Source of the DNA: an uncultured Flavihumibacter sp.
Lineage (GTDB): Bacteria > Bacteroidota > Bacteroidia > Chitinophagales > Chitinophagaceae
NCBI GenBank assembly: GCA_902168105.1
Contig: CABHOY010000065.1
Location: 62,001 to 126,000, forward strand
Length of the DNA stretch: 64,000 bases
Direction: 5' to 3'
The notes beneath the pieces are model-generated. The model saw only the letters and a list, made by a program, of their open reading frames with translations, had not been told where the DNA came from and ran no database searches. Below are positions 34,183 to 42,493 of the stretch, in pieces (within the stretch, counting starts at the first letter, position 1; the number at the start of each line of letters is the position of its first letter). The position numbers and the translations under genes were made by a program.

Positions 34183-34581
34183 TTATTTGATATTTTTTAA
34201 TTCCTGTACACTGACCTTGAATGCAGCTGCATACTTACGCAACATACTATCACTCAGCTTATTAAAAACGGCTGGTTTCATGTGGCGTTTTACCTGCCAC
34301 TGGAACTTACCCACATAACTGGCCAGCAGCGGCAGGTCCATGATGGTCTTTTCCATGTAGTATACTACGGGACTTATCTCACCTGCCAGCACCTGTGCTT
34401 TGGCTTTTTCCACACGTTCATTGATCTCTTCCCACGCCTGCTGCATGGCTACATTCTCGGGTTCCCAGCCTACACTGGTAACCGGTACATATTGGCCTGC
34501 ATTGTCGGTGGCATAAAACAACTGTTTGAAAGTACCGTCATGCATGTTATTGCCATCCTGGGGAACTTCCTCTTTTTTCAT
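34183..34581 (-). CDS. Small conserved-type protein of the pigment cluster, unknown function
   Basis: A 132-residue soluble protein. The first half has no recognisable motif (YATDNAGQYVPVTSVGWEPE, then a long helix of about residues 46-66). The last 30 residues, KLSDSMLRKYAAAFKVSVQELKNI, look like the end of an XRE-type helix-turn-helix, but the recognition helix region before it is not evident. It lies 34 bases before the BtrH-like gene and about 110 after darB, on the same strand, so it belongs to the cluster. I do not assign a function. Confidence 0.75.
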   Translation of the reverse strand: MKKEEVPQDGNNMHDGTFKQLFYATDNAGQYVPVTSVGWEPENVAMQQAWEEINERVEKAKAQVLAGEISPVVYYMEKTIMDLPLLASYVGKFQWQVKRHMKPAVFNKLSDSMLRKYAAAFKVSVQELKNIK

Positions 34582-34689
34582 GTGTAGTATGTTTGAGCCA
34601 AATTTACATTTATATTATATATCATATACCAAAAAAGAAAGGAGCTTGCGCCCCCTCTTTAATTAGTTACTTATCACATGCCGTATTGT

Positions 34690-35826
34690 TTACACTACGG
34701 TAATATGGGCATATGCATATGAGAATCTTGCACTCTCAGGCACCATCATTACAATGGTCTGTCCTTTTTTAAGCATATCGTTATTCATCAGCTCTTCCAG
34801 CATAAAATAAGGAGATGCAGTACCCACGTTACCCACTTTAGTCAGGTTGGTAAACCATTTTTCCTGAGGGATAGGCACTCCCAGGCGGCTGATCTCTTCA
34901 TCTATTTTAAAACGGAAGAATTCTGAAGATAAGTGTGGCAGGAAATAATCCAGCTTATCGAGGTCGATATTATGACGTTCCACCAGTTCCTTCCACATTT
35001 TAGCACCAGACGGTACAATGTTCTTACCCAGCAGGCGGGTATCCTGTTTAAAGGAGAATACGCTATGCTGCGCCCACTCTTCAGGCGTCATATCTATCCA
35101 GCCTTTTGTAGTACCGTCTTCATTTTTGATAGAACCGGCATACATACATGTTTCCAGTTCATGTGCATAAGAGGCTATTTCAACCCAGTCCACACGCAGG
35201 GAGAGACCGGTTTCATTAGGTTTATCCTGGAACAGGGCCGCACTTGCGCCATCGGAGAGCATCCAGCGGAGGAAGTCTTTTTCGAAAGCGATGATCGGAT
35301 TATCTTCCAGTTGTTTCAGGTTATCAGTTTCAGGCTGGAATTTCTCTGCAAGCATCCAGCTGGAGAATTTCTCGGAGCCGGTACTTACTGCATTGCTGGT
35401 GTTACCACATTTGATAGACATCCAGGCATATTTGAAGGCCTGCATACCGGCAGCACAGGCGCCAGTAGCAGCGATGAGCTCTACCGGCTGGCATTTCAGC
35501 AAGCCATGTACCATTGCGGCATGGTTCGGCAACAGCTGATCAGGTGAAGTTGTACCACAAGCCAGCAGCTGCATTTTGCTGATAGGAAATTTATCGTCAA
35601 ATAGATTGTTTACAGCAGCAGCTGTCATTTCAGCGTTCGAGTGAGTTGATTTACCTTCTTTATCCAGTGAATAATAACGTGTTTTGATCTTATTATTTCC
35701 CAGAATCCTTAATCTGGCACGGGAAGGTTTTCCGTCCACTAACCCCAGAATGCTTTCCATTTCATCATTCCCTACAGGTTCATTTGGCAAAAACTTAGAT
35801 AGCCTGGTAATATAAACTTCCTTCAT
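34690..35826 (-). CDS. darB: DarB-like beta-ketoacyl synthase III family enzyme
   Basis: A 378-residue KAS-III-type condensing enzyme. The nucleophile is Cys124 in AATGACAAGMQAFKY, the His is in DYFLPHLSSEFF, and the Asn in KVGNVGTASPYF, completing the Cys-His-Asn triad. The unusual N-terminal start EVYITRLSKFLPNEPVGNDEME and the long mid-part match DarB, which joins two beta-ketoacyl units in dialkylresorcinol and flexirubin synthesis. The darA-like gene lies just upstream after a 290-base gap. The pair is the diagnostic core of these pathways in Bacteroidota. Confidence 0.88.
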   Translation of the reverse strand: MKEVYITRLSKFLPNEPVGNDEMESILGLVDGKPSRARLRILGNNKIKTRYYSLDKEGKSTHSNAEMTAAAVNNLFDDKFPISKMQLLACGTTSPDQLLPNHAAMVHGLLKCQPVELIAATGACAAGMQAFKYAWMSIKCGNTSNAVSTGSEKFSSWMLAEKFQPETDNLKQLEDNPIIAFEKDFLRWMLSDGASAALFQDKPNETGLSLRVDWVEIASYAHELETCMYAGSIKNEDGTTKGWIDMTPEEWAQHSVFSFKQDTRLLGKNIVPSGAKMWKELVERHNIDLDKLDYFLPHLSSEFFRFKIDEEISRLGVPIPQEKWFTNLTKVGNVGTASPYFMLEELMNNDMLKKGQTIVMMVPESARFSYAYAHITVV

Positions 35827-36116
35827 TTGAAATAGATTCCTTTTTATAAGTTATGCCCATCCTCCTTTAAAGACTGGCTGTTGATTTACAATGGTATGTG
35901 TCTCAGTGCAAACTCGCAATCATTCATTTCGGATAGGTCATCCCCCCTTGTTTACGTTAATCACATGAAATGGCCTGTTTACGCCTCTTCCTTCCTTTTG
36001 AAATACACAAACGCCCGTAAATATAGAATACTCTACGGATATAACCGTAAAACAGTCAGTTACATGTTGTCCCCTATAATAATTATACGATAACTATTAC
36101 ATGATCAGTGGCCGGG
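35827..36116. other. Non-coding gap between darA and darB
   Basis: 290 AT-rich bases. No hairpin followed by T and no clear promoter box was recognised; the gap is long for genes of one pathway, so darB may have its own start of transcription. Confidence 0.5.
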
Positions 36117-37037
36117 TTAGCGCAGACGTGTACCCTTATAGTACTCTACATCTTCCTGGAGCTTGCTCTTATTTAATGCCAGTTTAAAAACCGATGTTAT
36201 CTTGGCAATAGGCGATAATACAAAAATTCCGATCAGCAGCAATCCCCTGTACATGCGTACCCGTCCCTGGCGTTCCGGAGCACCGGGGCCACCTTTGGCA
36301 CTGATAAACTTTGACCAGTAACGGAATGCCCTGATGCCTCTGTCTTCCAGCAGGATCAGGTTGGGTAACAGATCCACCGCTCCTAACGCCATCAGTTGAG
36401 ACTGCAAGGTATCCCACTGTTTATTTTCCAGTGCCTGGGCTATCGGTTCTGCAAAACGTACTGATTCTATAATATCTTTCTCCTGTACTCCTGCCTGCGG
36501 TAACCACTTTGTTGCTTCTTTCTTTCCTTTAAAGCTCCATCTTAATATAGTGATCACTGACAACAGGTTGGGAGACTTATCCACCAGTACGATATTACCT
36601 ACCAATCGTGCACCTGCCTTCTGCAAATATGACTTCACTCTTTCCTGCGCATTCAGCCACATATTACGGCAGCCTATTAATGTGATAACAGGTTTACCTT
36701 TTAATAAGCGGCCTGCTATTTCACTATGCAAAAATGCTGCCGTAGGCTGAGATGGAGACAGGAACCAGGCCTGGTAAGCAAGAATAACCAGGTCAAAATG
36801 TTCGTCTGGGTTCACCTTCAGTGGTTCAATGCCCCGTGGACGATCTAATACCGTTTCCGGCATGGTATCATAAAAAACTTGCTTCTTCCATGGGAACTCA
36901 AATGGTTGCAATGGTTTCAATTCCTCGTATACAATGGTTGCTTTGTCCTGTAGCGGACCGAGCACCGTATCGATTATTCTTTTCAGTTGCCCTGTTTGCG
37001 TATAATACACAACCAGGATCTTAGGTCGTTCAATCAT
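36117..37037 (-). CDS. darA: DarA-like dialkylresorcinol condensing enzyme
   Basis: A protein of about 306 residues of the type annotated as dialkylresorcinol condensing enzyme DarA. I begin it at 37037 (MIERPKILVVYYTQTGQLKR), where the conserved flavodoxin-like first strand and loop start; the upstream extension to 37088 is hydrophobic and unlike the family. FDLVILAYQAWFLSPSQP and KPVITLIGCRNMWLNAQERV are further family blocks. A hydrophobic segment near the C-terminus (GLLLIGIFVLSPIAKIT) suggests membrane contact. With DarB it closes the aromatic ring of dialkylresorcinols. First gene of the cluster. Confidence 0.87.
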   Translation of the reverse strand: MIERPKILVVYYTQTGQLKRIIDTVLGPLQDKATIVYEELKPLQPFEFPWKKQVFYDTMPETVLDRPRGIEPLKVNPDEHFDLVILAYQAWFLSPSQPTAAFLHSEIAGRLLKGKPVITLIGCRNMWLNAQERVKSYLQKAGARLVGNIVLVDKSPNLLSVITILRWSFKGKKEATKWLPQAGVQEKDIIESVRFAEPIAQALENKQWDTLQSQLMALGAVDLLPNLILLEDRGIRAFRYWSKFISAKGGPGAPERQGRVRMYRGLLLIGIFVLSPIAKITSVFKLALNKSKLQEDVEYYKGTRLR

Positions 37038-37230
37038 AAAAGGAATAGGAGTGTCAACAAATTGAAGCCATAAACATACGAAAAACAACGAAAGCCGAAA
37101 GATATTTTTTTATTATATGAATAGAGGTCGTTAATAGATGCTTGTTCCTTTTGGGGTACAGCATTTACCTATCCGGAACAGGACAGTGATTGGCCGTTTT
37201 TTTTAAAATAATGTATACATGAAACGTACT

Positions 37231-37273
37231 TAAAAAAGGAATGCCTGCCGGAAGCATTACAACCGGCAGGCAT
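37231..37273 (-). terminator. Minus-strand terminator upstream of darA
   Basis: ATGCCTGCCGG (37241-37251) pairs exactly with CCGGCAGGCAT (37263-37273); on the minus strand the stem is followed by TCCTTTTTTA. It can end the methyltransferase transcript before darA. Confidence 0.8.
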
Positions 37274-37425
37274 AATATCTGCGAAATGCGTATAAATACA
37301 TTATCAGAATGATATCTGTAATAGTCAACGCTTTATAACAAAATGTACAGTGGAAAATGAAAGGGATGGAACGGCGAAATAACATTATCCGATACCGGAT
37401 CATCAGCTGAAAACTGCATTTAGTG

Positions 37426-37485
37426 CCTTAGCCAGGTACTGCCATATCCTCTGCATATTGTTTACAGCAGTACCGTGGCCAAAGG
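37426..37485. repeat. Imperfect hairpin downstream of the methyltransferase gene
   Basis: CCTTAGCCAGGTACTGC (37426-37442) pairs with GCAGTACCGTGGCCAAAGG (37467-37485) with one mismatch and one bulge on either side. Inside, CTGC (37451-37454) could compete for GCAG (37467-37470). Confidence 0.4.
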
Positions 37486-37552
37486 ACTTAATTAGTTGTT
37501 AAACAGCTACAAAGATGCTGCTTTGTACGATAACCTAACTGTTAAAGAGAAC

Positions 37553-38221
37553 TTAAAATTTAATTCCTCTTAAACAAATGTTCTCAAACTGCACTGTCAT
37601 ACTGCCGTCTGTCGACGGCCGGGCGTCCTCTAATGCTGTCTGCACCTCACTTACACGGAAGCCATTCGCTTCCAGCAATGATCTGGCTTCTTCTGCGCTG
37701 TATAACGTAAACCCATGGGCGCTAAAGGGCAAGAGCTGCATGGTTTCCCGGGAGCGTATAGCCAGTACCAGCTCTCCCCCGGTTTCCAATACACGGTGTA
37801 TCGCTTTCAGTGCTAACGCAGGTTCATCCCAGAAGTACAGCACATTCGCCGCAAATACTTTTGTGAAAGCACCTTCGGAAAAAGGCATTTCTTCCGTTGT
37901 GCCGAGATGCAGTTTCACGCTACCATCAGCGATACGATTTTCGTTTACCCGGGCAGCTTCCGCTACCATCGTCTCGGACATGTCCAGGCCTGTATACTGT
38001 ATAGCGTTTTCTTTTTCAAAAAGTGCAGGAATGAAATACCCGTTGCCGAACCCTATCTCCAATAGTCTGTCACCGGCCTTTATTCCCAGGAAGCGCAGCA
38101 TCATATCGTACAGGATGGCATTGGACCTGTTCATTGCGGAACCTACCCTTATTCCATCTTCTCCATCCGGTTTACGTAACTGACTGGCTATTTCTTCGGC
38201 GCTCATTACAGGTTTGTCCAT
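37553..38221 (-). CDS. Class I SAM-dependent methyltransferase
   Basis: A 222-residue methyltransferase of the Methyltransf_11 kind. Motif I is RLLEIGFGNGYFIPAL (residues about 52-67), the acidic end of strand 2 is YTGLDMSE, and VFAANVLYFWDEPALAL with GGELVLAIRSR follow. The substrate is not evident. It lies before the darA cluster on the same strand but is separated from it by a terminator, so a role in the same pathway is possible but unproven. Confidence 0.88.
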   Translation of the reverse strand: MDKPVMSAEEIASQLRKPDGEDGIRVGSAMNRSNAILYDMMLRFLGIKAGDRLLEIGFGNGYFIPALFEKENAIQYTGLDMSETMVAEAARVNENRIADGSVKLHLGTTEEMPFSEGAFTKVFAANVLYFWDEPALALKAIHRVLETGGELVLAIRSRETMQLLPFSAHGFTLYSAEEARSLLEANGFRVSEVQTALEDARPSTDGSMTVQFENICLRGIKF

Positions 38222-38279
38222 TAAATATCTGTTTACTTATCTGAAGATATAAGCGGCACCCTGACCGCCACTTTGCGCA

Positions 38280-38996
38280 TCAATCTTTATGCACCGACCC
38301 TGAACCCGCGATCTTTGAAGAAACCGAAGGATTGCCTTTATAGCGTACATCTCCTGAACCGGCGATTTTCGCTTCCAGTTTCACACTGGCGTGTACATCT
38401 ACATTACCGCTACCGGCGATGGTCACTTCGGCATTTTCGGAATGCAGGTCAGCTCCTTCAAAATTGCCGCTGCCAGCCAGGCTGACATCCAGGTCTTTCG
38501 TTTCACCGGACAGTTTGATATTACCGGAACCCGCGGAAGAGGCATTTACTTCAGGACTGTTCACCGCCCCATCGATATTGCCGCTGCCGGACAGCTTAAG
38601 ACGTACGAGATCGTCATTTTGCAGGGTATTTGTAATACGGATGTTGCCGGAACCGGAAAGGGCCAGCTCATTAACATGAGGAGCTGTCAGTTTTATCGTG
38701 ATCCCTTTATGGGTCTTTAACGAAATATGGTCCTTCAGGTCCACTACCAGCTCATCTCCCTGTACTTCCAGCCTTACGTACTGGATAACATTATCTTCCG
38801 CCTCTATTACGGCAGCCTGGGCGGGGCCTTGTGTGAACTCTATATCCATAGAGCCTTTCAGCTTTACTTTTTCGTATTCTCCTACATTCCGGGTCTCGGT
38901 AGTAACGTTCCCACTCCCATTAATACGCTGACCGTCGCAGCTGAATTGTGTTGTTACTAATAAGGTAACGGCTGAAATACAAATGATCTTTTTCAT
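38280..38996 (-). CDS. GIN-domain (DUF2807) lipoprotein
   Basis: About 238 residues, started at 38996 (MKKIICISAV), where a lipoprotein signal ending in TQFSC begins; an in-frame start at 39068 adds 24 residues without signal character. The mature protein is a right-handed beta-helix-like run of SGSGN/AGSGN repeats (ALSGSGNIR, KLSGSGNID, SSAGSGNIK, SLAGSGNFE, TIAGSGNVD, KIAGSGDVR, KIAGSGSVH), the putative autotransporter-adhesin-head GIN fold. Role unknown, probably a surface or periplasmic scaffold. Divergent from guaA. Confidence 0.88.
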   Translation of the reverse strand: MKKIICISAVTLLVTTQFSCDGQRINGSGNVTTETRNVGEYEKVKLKGSMDIEFTQGPAQAAVIEAEDNVIQYVRLEVQGDELVVDLKDHISLKTHKGITIKLTAPHVNELALSGSGNIRITNTLQNDDLVRLKLSGSGNIDGAVNSPEVNASSAGSGNIKLSGETKDLDVSLAGSGNFEGADLHSENAEVTIAGSGNVDVHASVKLEAKIAGSGDVRYKGNPSVSSKIAGSGSVHKD

Positions 38997-39092
38997 AAGG
39001 GCAATAATTGTTTGGGTTCTAAAATGGCGATTTAAACACATGTATATTACGAATATAAGAACAAACAACCTCAGACTATTCGCATTTTCAGA

Positions 39093-39123
39093 CTTGGGAT
39101 TTCATATTTGGCCTTTATCTTTG
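39093..39123 (+). promoter_or_regulatory. Bacteroidota promoter of guaA
   Basis: CTTG (39093-39096) and TATCTTTG (39116-39123) are 19 bases apart. The predicted start of transcription falls at or within two bases of the guaA ATG (39131). Confidence 0.7.
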
Positions 39124-39130
39124 CACCACC

Positions 39131-40669
39131 ATGACAGAAAAGATACTTATACTAGACTTTGGCTCTCAATATACGCAGCTGATCGCACGCAGTATCAGGG
39201 AGTTGAATATTTATTGTGAAATCAAGCCTTGTCTCCAGCCGGTACAATGGGATGACACAGTAAAAGGCATTATTCTCTCCGGTAGTCCGTTCTCAGTGAA
39301 TGATGCCGGTGCACCGATCGTTGACATAGCTGCCATGGCGGCAAAAGTTCCTGTTTTGGGAGTTTGCTATGGCGCCCAGCTTACAGCAAAAGTATTCGGA
39401 GGCGAAGTGGCTAAGAGCTCGATCCGCGAATATGGCCGTCAGTTTATGGAGCATCAGAACAAGGAAGAAAAGCTCCTGTATGATATCTCTTCCCGTAGCC
39501 AGGTATGGATGAGCCACTCGGACACTATCGTGCGTATGCCCGAAGGATTTGAGATCATTGCTCATACTGACAATATCCCGGTAGCGGCTTTCAAATCAGA
39601 GACCGTAGCCAAACACCCTATCATGGGCCTGCAGTTCCATCCGGAAGTGACCCACTCCCTGGAGGGTAAACAATTGCTCCGCAACTTCCTGGTACACGTT
39701 TGCGGATGTAAACAGGACTGGACCCCGGCAGCATTTGTACAGGAAACCGTTGACAAGATCAAGGCGCAGGTAGGCGATAAAAAAGTAGTTATGGCGCTTA
39801 GCGGTGGTGTAGATTCTACCGTGGCTGCCGAACTGATACACAAAGCGATAGGAAGCAACCTGTATTGCGTATTTGTTGACAACGGCCTGCTCCGCAAGAA
39901 CGAATACGAAACCGTACTGGACTCCTATAAGCACATGGGTCTTAACGTAAAAGGCGTGAATGCCAAAGATCTCTTCTATGGAGAACTGAAAGGCGTAAGC
40001 GATCCTGAGAAAAAACGTAAGATCATCGGCCGCCTTTTCATCGAGGTGTTCCAGCAGGAATCTACTCAGCTGAAAGATATTTCCTTCCTGGGCCAGGGTA
40101 CAATTTATCCTGATGTGATAGAATCTGTTTCTGTAAATGGACCTTCTGTTACTATCAAGTCCCACCACAATGTAGGCGGCTTGCCGGAGAAAATGAATAT
40201 GGGCCTGGTAGAGCCACTGCGTTTCCTCTTTAAAGACGAAGTTAGGCGCGTAGGCCGTGAAATAGGCATCAGCGAGATCTTCCTGGGCCGTCATCCTTTC
40301 CCTGGTCCTGGTCTGGCTATCCGCATCCTGGGCGAGATCACTCCTGAGAAAGTGGCCATGCTGCAGGAAGCAGACGCCGTATATATCGATGGATTGCGTG
40401 AGGCAGAACTGTATGATAAAGTATGGCAGGCAGGTACCATCCTGTTGCCGGTACAGAGTGTAGGGGTAATGGGAGATGAAAGGACCTATGAATTTACAGT
40501 CGCTCTCCGTGCAGTAACCTCTGTTGATGGTATGACCGCCGACTGGGCACATCTGCCGTATGAGTTCCTGGCTAAAATGTCGAACGATATTATCAATAAA
40601 GTGAAAGGTATTAACCGTGTGGTGTATGATATCAGCTCCAAACCACCGGCTACTATCGAATGGGAATAA
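39131..40669 (+). CDS. guaA: GMP synthase (glutamine-hydrolysing)
   Basis: A 512-residue enzyme that aminates XMP to GMP. The N-terminal class I glutaminase has nucleophile Cys79 in LGVCYGAQL and the His/Glu pair in GLQFHPEVTHS. The ATP-pyrophosphatase domain follows with the loop ALSGGVDSTVAAEL, and the dimerisation domain ends with ISSKPPATIEWE. Length is normal. The ATG is only eight bases after the -7 box, so the messenger may be leaderless. A perfect 18-base-pair hairpin (40690-40743) follows the stop. Confidence 0.98.
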   Translation: MTEKILILDFGSQYTQLIARSIRELNIYCEIKPCLQPVQWDDTVKGIILSGSPFSVNDAGAPIVDIAAMAAKVPVLGVCYGAQLTAKVFGGEVAKSSIREYGRQFMEHQNKEEKLLYDISSRSQVWMSHSDTIVRMPEGFEIIAHTDNIPVAAFKSETVAKHPIMGLQFHPEVTHSLEGKQLLRNFLVHVCGCKQDWTPAAFVQETVDKIKAQVGDKKVVMALSGGVDSTVAAELIHKAIGSNLYCVFVDNGLLRKNEYETVLDSYKHMGLNVKGVNAKDLFYGELKGVSDPEKKRKIIGRLFIEVFQQESTQLKDISFLGQGTIYPDVIESVSVNGPSVTIKSHHNVGGLPEKMNMGLVEPLRFLFKDEVRRVGREIGISEIFLGRHPFPGPGLAIRILGEITPEKVAMLQEADAVYIDGLREAELYDKVWQAGTILLPVQSVGVMGDERTYEFTVALRAVTSVDGMTADWAHLPYEFLAKMSNDIINKVKGINRVVYDISSKPPATIEWE

Positions 40670-40689
40670 AATTCCATGAGCTGTAGGTA

Positions 40690-40743
40690 GAAACGCTTAA
40701 CGCTGAGCACATTATACATTTGCACCTCAGCGTTAAGCGTTTC
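40690..40743. terminator. Hairpin after guaA
   Basis: GAAACGCTTAACGCTGAG (40690-40707) pairs exactly with CTCAGCGTTAAGCGTTTC (40726-40743). The stem shares AAACGCTTAACGC with the hairpin after sucB. The T-run is weak, so it may be a processed 3' end rather than a simple terminator. Confidence 0.65.
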
Positions 40744-40785
40744 TTGTTCAGCGCCTGGGAACGATTTTTGTAATTAATTATCGCT

Positions 40786-42108
40786 ATGAGTAAATCCAAA
40801 ATATGCAGTCTGATGGTCACTGCATGCGCACTGACCATTGTGCTGTCTGCCTGTTCGCTGTTCAAAAGCAGCAGCAGCAGCCCTACTGCTCCGCCAACAA
40901 CTGTCACAAAACCTAAAGAGGAAGAAAAGAAAAAGGAAGAGAAAAAGAATGAAGAAAAAGCAGCCCCTTTCAACGTACCGGCTTTTGCCCGCGAAGTAAA
41001 AAAAGGCTCCTACAACATTGCGCTCTTTGCTCCTCTTTATCTTGATTCTGTTTTCACCAACGGTACAGAAATTTCCGGCCGTACGTTGCCACGTTATGTA
41101 TTGCCAGGCCTTGATTTTTACGAAGGTGCTCAACTGGCACTGGACAGCCTGCAACAGCAGGGCGTAAAGCTCACCGTAGCCGTATATGACAGCAAGGCCC
41201 GCGCTAACAGCATCGAAAACCTTAAGCGGGTTAAAGCCCTTGATAGTGTAGACCTTATTATTGCTGCAGTAAGCGCTCCTGAAATTCAGGAACTCAGCAA
41301 TGTGGCCAGACAGAAAGAGATCAACCTGGTATCTGCTACCTATCCTAATGACGGTGGTATTACAGCCAATCCTTTCCTGCTGATCACCAATAGTATGCTC
41401 CGCACACACGGCGAAGCCCTCCAGCGTTACCTGCAGGAAACATTCGCCAATAAAAATATTCTGTTGCTGCACCGTAACAGTGCTTTCGAAAAACGCCTTG
41501 CTGCCGATTTCAAGGCCGACTACGAGAAATTGCAGAACCCAAAGAAATCACATATCCGTGAAGTGATCTGGAGCGACGCTATGACCGATGGGGAACTATC
41601 CCAGTTCCTGCTGACGGACAGACCTAACCTCTGCATTGTTACGGCCCTGGACGAGACCAATGCAAAGGCCATCCTGCGTAAGCTCAGTGCACAATCAGCT
41701 ACTTATCCTATTCAAATCTACGGTATGCCTACCTGGGATATCATGAAATTTAAAGAGCCTGAGTTCAAGGATATGCAGATCTATTACACCTCTCCGTACT
41801 TCAATGATAAGACCGATGCTTACAGCCGGTATATCACGGACTATTTCAAACGTATCTACAAATCCCGCCCGTCCGACATGGCTTTCAAAGGCTTTGAGCT
41901 GACCTGGTATTTCGTAAAACAGCTGAATGAAAAAGGTGTTTACTTTAACGCCGGCCTGAACGATCCTTCCAAAAAGGTGTTCAACAACCTCAATTACCAG
42001 CCGGTATATCTGAAGGACGGTGCTACCATGCCTGACTACTTCGAAAATAAGAACATTAATATTATACAAAAGAACGACAGCAGTGATGTAAGGATGAATT
42101 TTCAGTAA
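40786..42108 (+). CDS. Lipoprotein with type 1 periplasmic-binding fold
   Basis: A 440-residue lipoprotein: signal ending in the lipobox VLSAC (Cys23), a Ser-rich stretch, a Lys/Glu-rich charged linker (about residues 44-64), then a periplasmic-binding protein type 1 domain (YNIALFAPLYLDSVF, LPGLDFYEGAQLALDSL, VDLIIAAVSAPEIQEL, FANKNILLLHR). Such domains bind amino acids or small ligands. There is no transporter gene nearby, so it is more likely a sensor or envelope scaffold. The low-complexity charged linker is unusual. It ends at the terminator at 42131-42165. Confidence 0.85.
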   Translation: MSKSKICSLMVTACALTIVLSACSLFKSSSSSPTAPPTTVTKPKEEEKKKEEKKNEEKAAPFNVPAFAREVKKGSYNIALFAPLYLDSVFTNGTEISGRTLPRYVLPGLDFYEGAQLALDSLQQQGVKLTVAVYDSKARANSIENLKRVKALDSVDLIIAAVSAPEIQELSNVARQKEINLVSATYPNDGGITANPFLLITNSMLRTHGEALQRYLQETFANKNILLLHRNSAFEKRLAADFKADYEKLQNPKKSHIREVIWSDAMTDGELSQFLLTDRPNLCIVTALDETNAKAILRKLSAQSATYPIQIYGMPTWDIMKFKEPEFKDMQIYYTSPYFNDKTDAYSRYITDYFKRIYKSRPSDMAFKGFELTWYFVKQLNEKGVYFNAGLNDPSKKVFNNLNYQPVYLKDGATMPDYFENKNINIIQKNDSSDVRMNFQ

Positions 42109-42493
42109 GCATTGTTCTGCTTCTTTAATTGAAAGGGTGTCCGCTTATGGCGAACACCCTTTTCTTTTTCACGAATTAATTGAGAGGGGTTACATTGAGG
42201 AGACAGACCGGGCTGCTTTCGATAAATAGTTTCTTGTGTCTTTCTATGATATAGTATCAGAAAGTGCTTAAATCGGGGTGCTATGATATAAATTTCTCCT
42301 CCTTAAGCCATATTTACCCCACATCAAGTCCACCTCAAAAGCACGTACAAAGTACGCATAGACCTATCTCACTTCATACCCACGGCTCATTTACAGGTAT
42401 TTTAGAACTTTTTTTCAGTGCTTTCGTCCCTCATGTCAAAATAATATCAGAACCAGGGTCTATTCGCGCATGAAAATTGTATACTTTGCTTCT
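42109..42493. other. Gap before the exonuclease-ligase pair
   Basis: Holds the terminator of the preceding gene and then about 330 bases in which I recognise no gene, repeat or clear promoter box. Confidence 0.6.
42131..42165 (+). terminator. Terminator of the periplasmic-binding lipoprotein gene
   Basis: AAAGGGTGT pairs with ACACCCTTT across a loop that can itself pair (CCGC/GGCG with one mismatch), followed by a T-rich run. Confidence 0.8.

Larger units (their letters stand above)
37038..37552. other. Gene-free stretch between darA and the methyltransferase gene
   Basis: 515 bases without a gene. It contains a strong minus-strand terminator (37231-37273) and a second imperfect hairpin (37426-37485). 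The part nearest darA is AT-rich and probably holds its promoter; TATCTTTC on the minus strand near 37100 resembles TAnnTTTG. Confidence 0.7.

Noticed and set aside
40786..42108. Binding protein of an ABC amino-acid importer
   Set aside because: There is no permease or ATPase gene nearby and the protein has an unusual charged linker.
42264..42473. Open reading frame of 69 codons before the exonuclease gene
   Set aside because: No domain, no promoter, and poor codon pattern compared with the neighbours.
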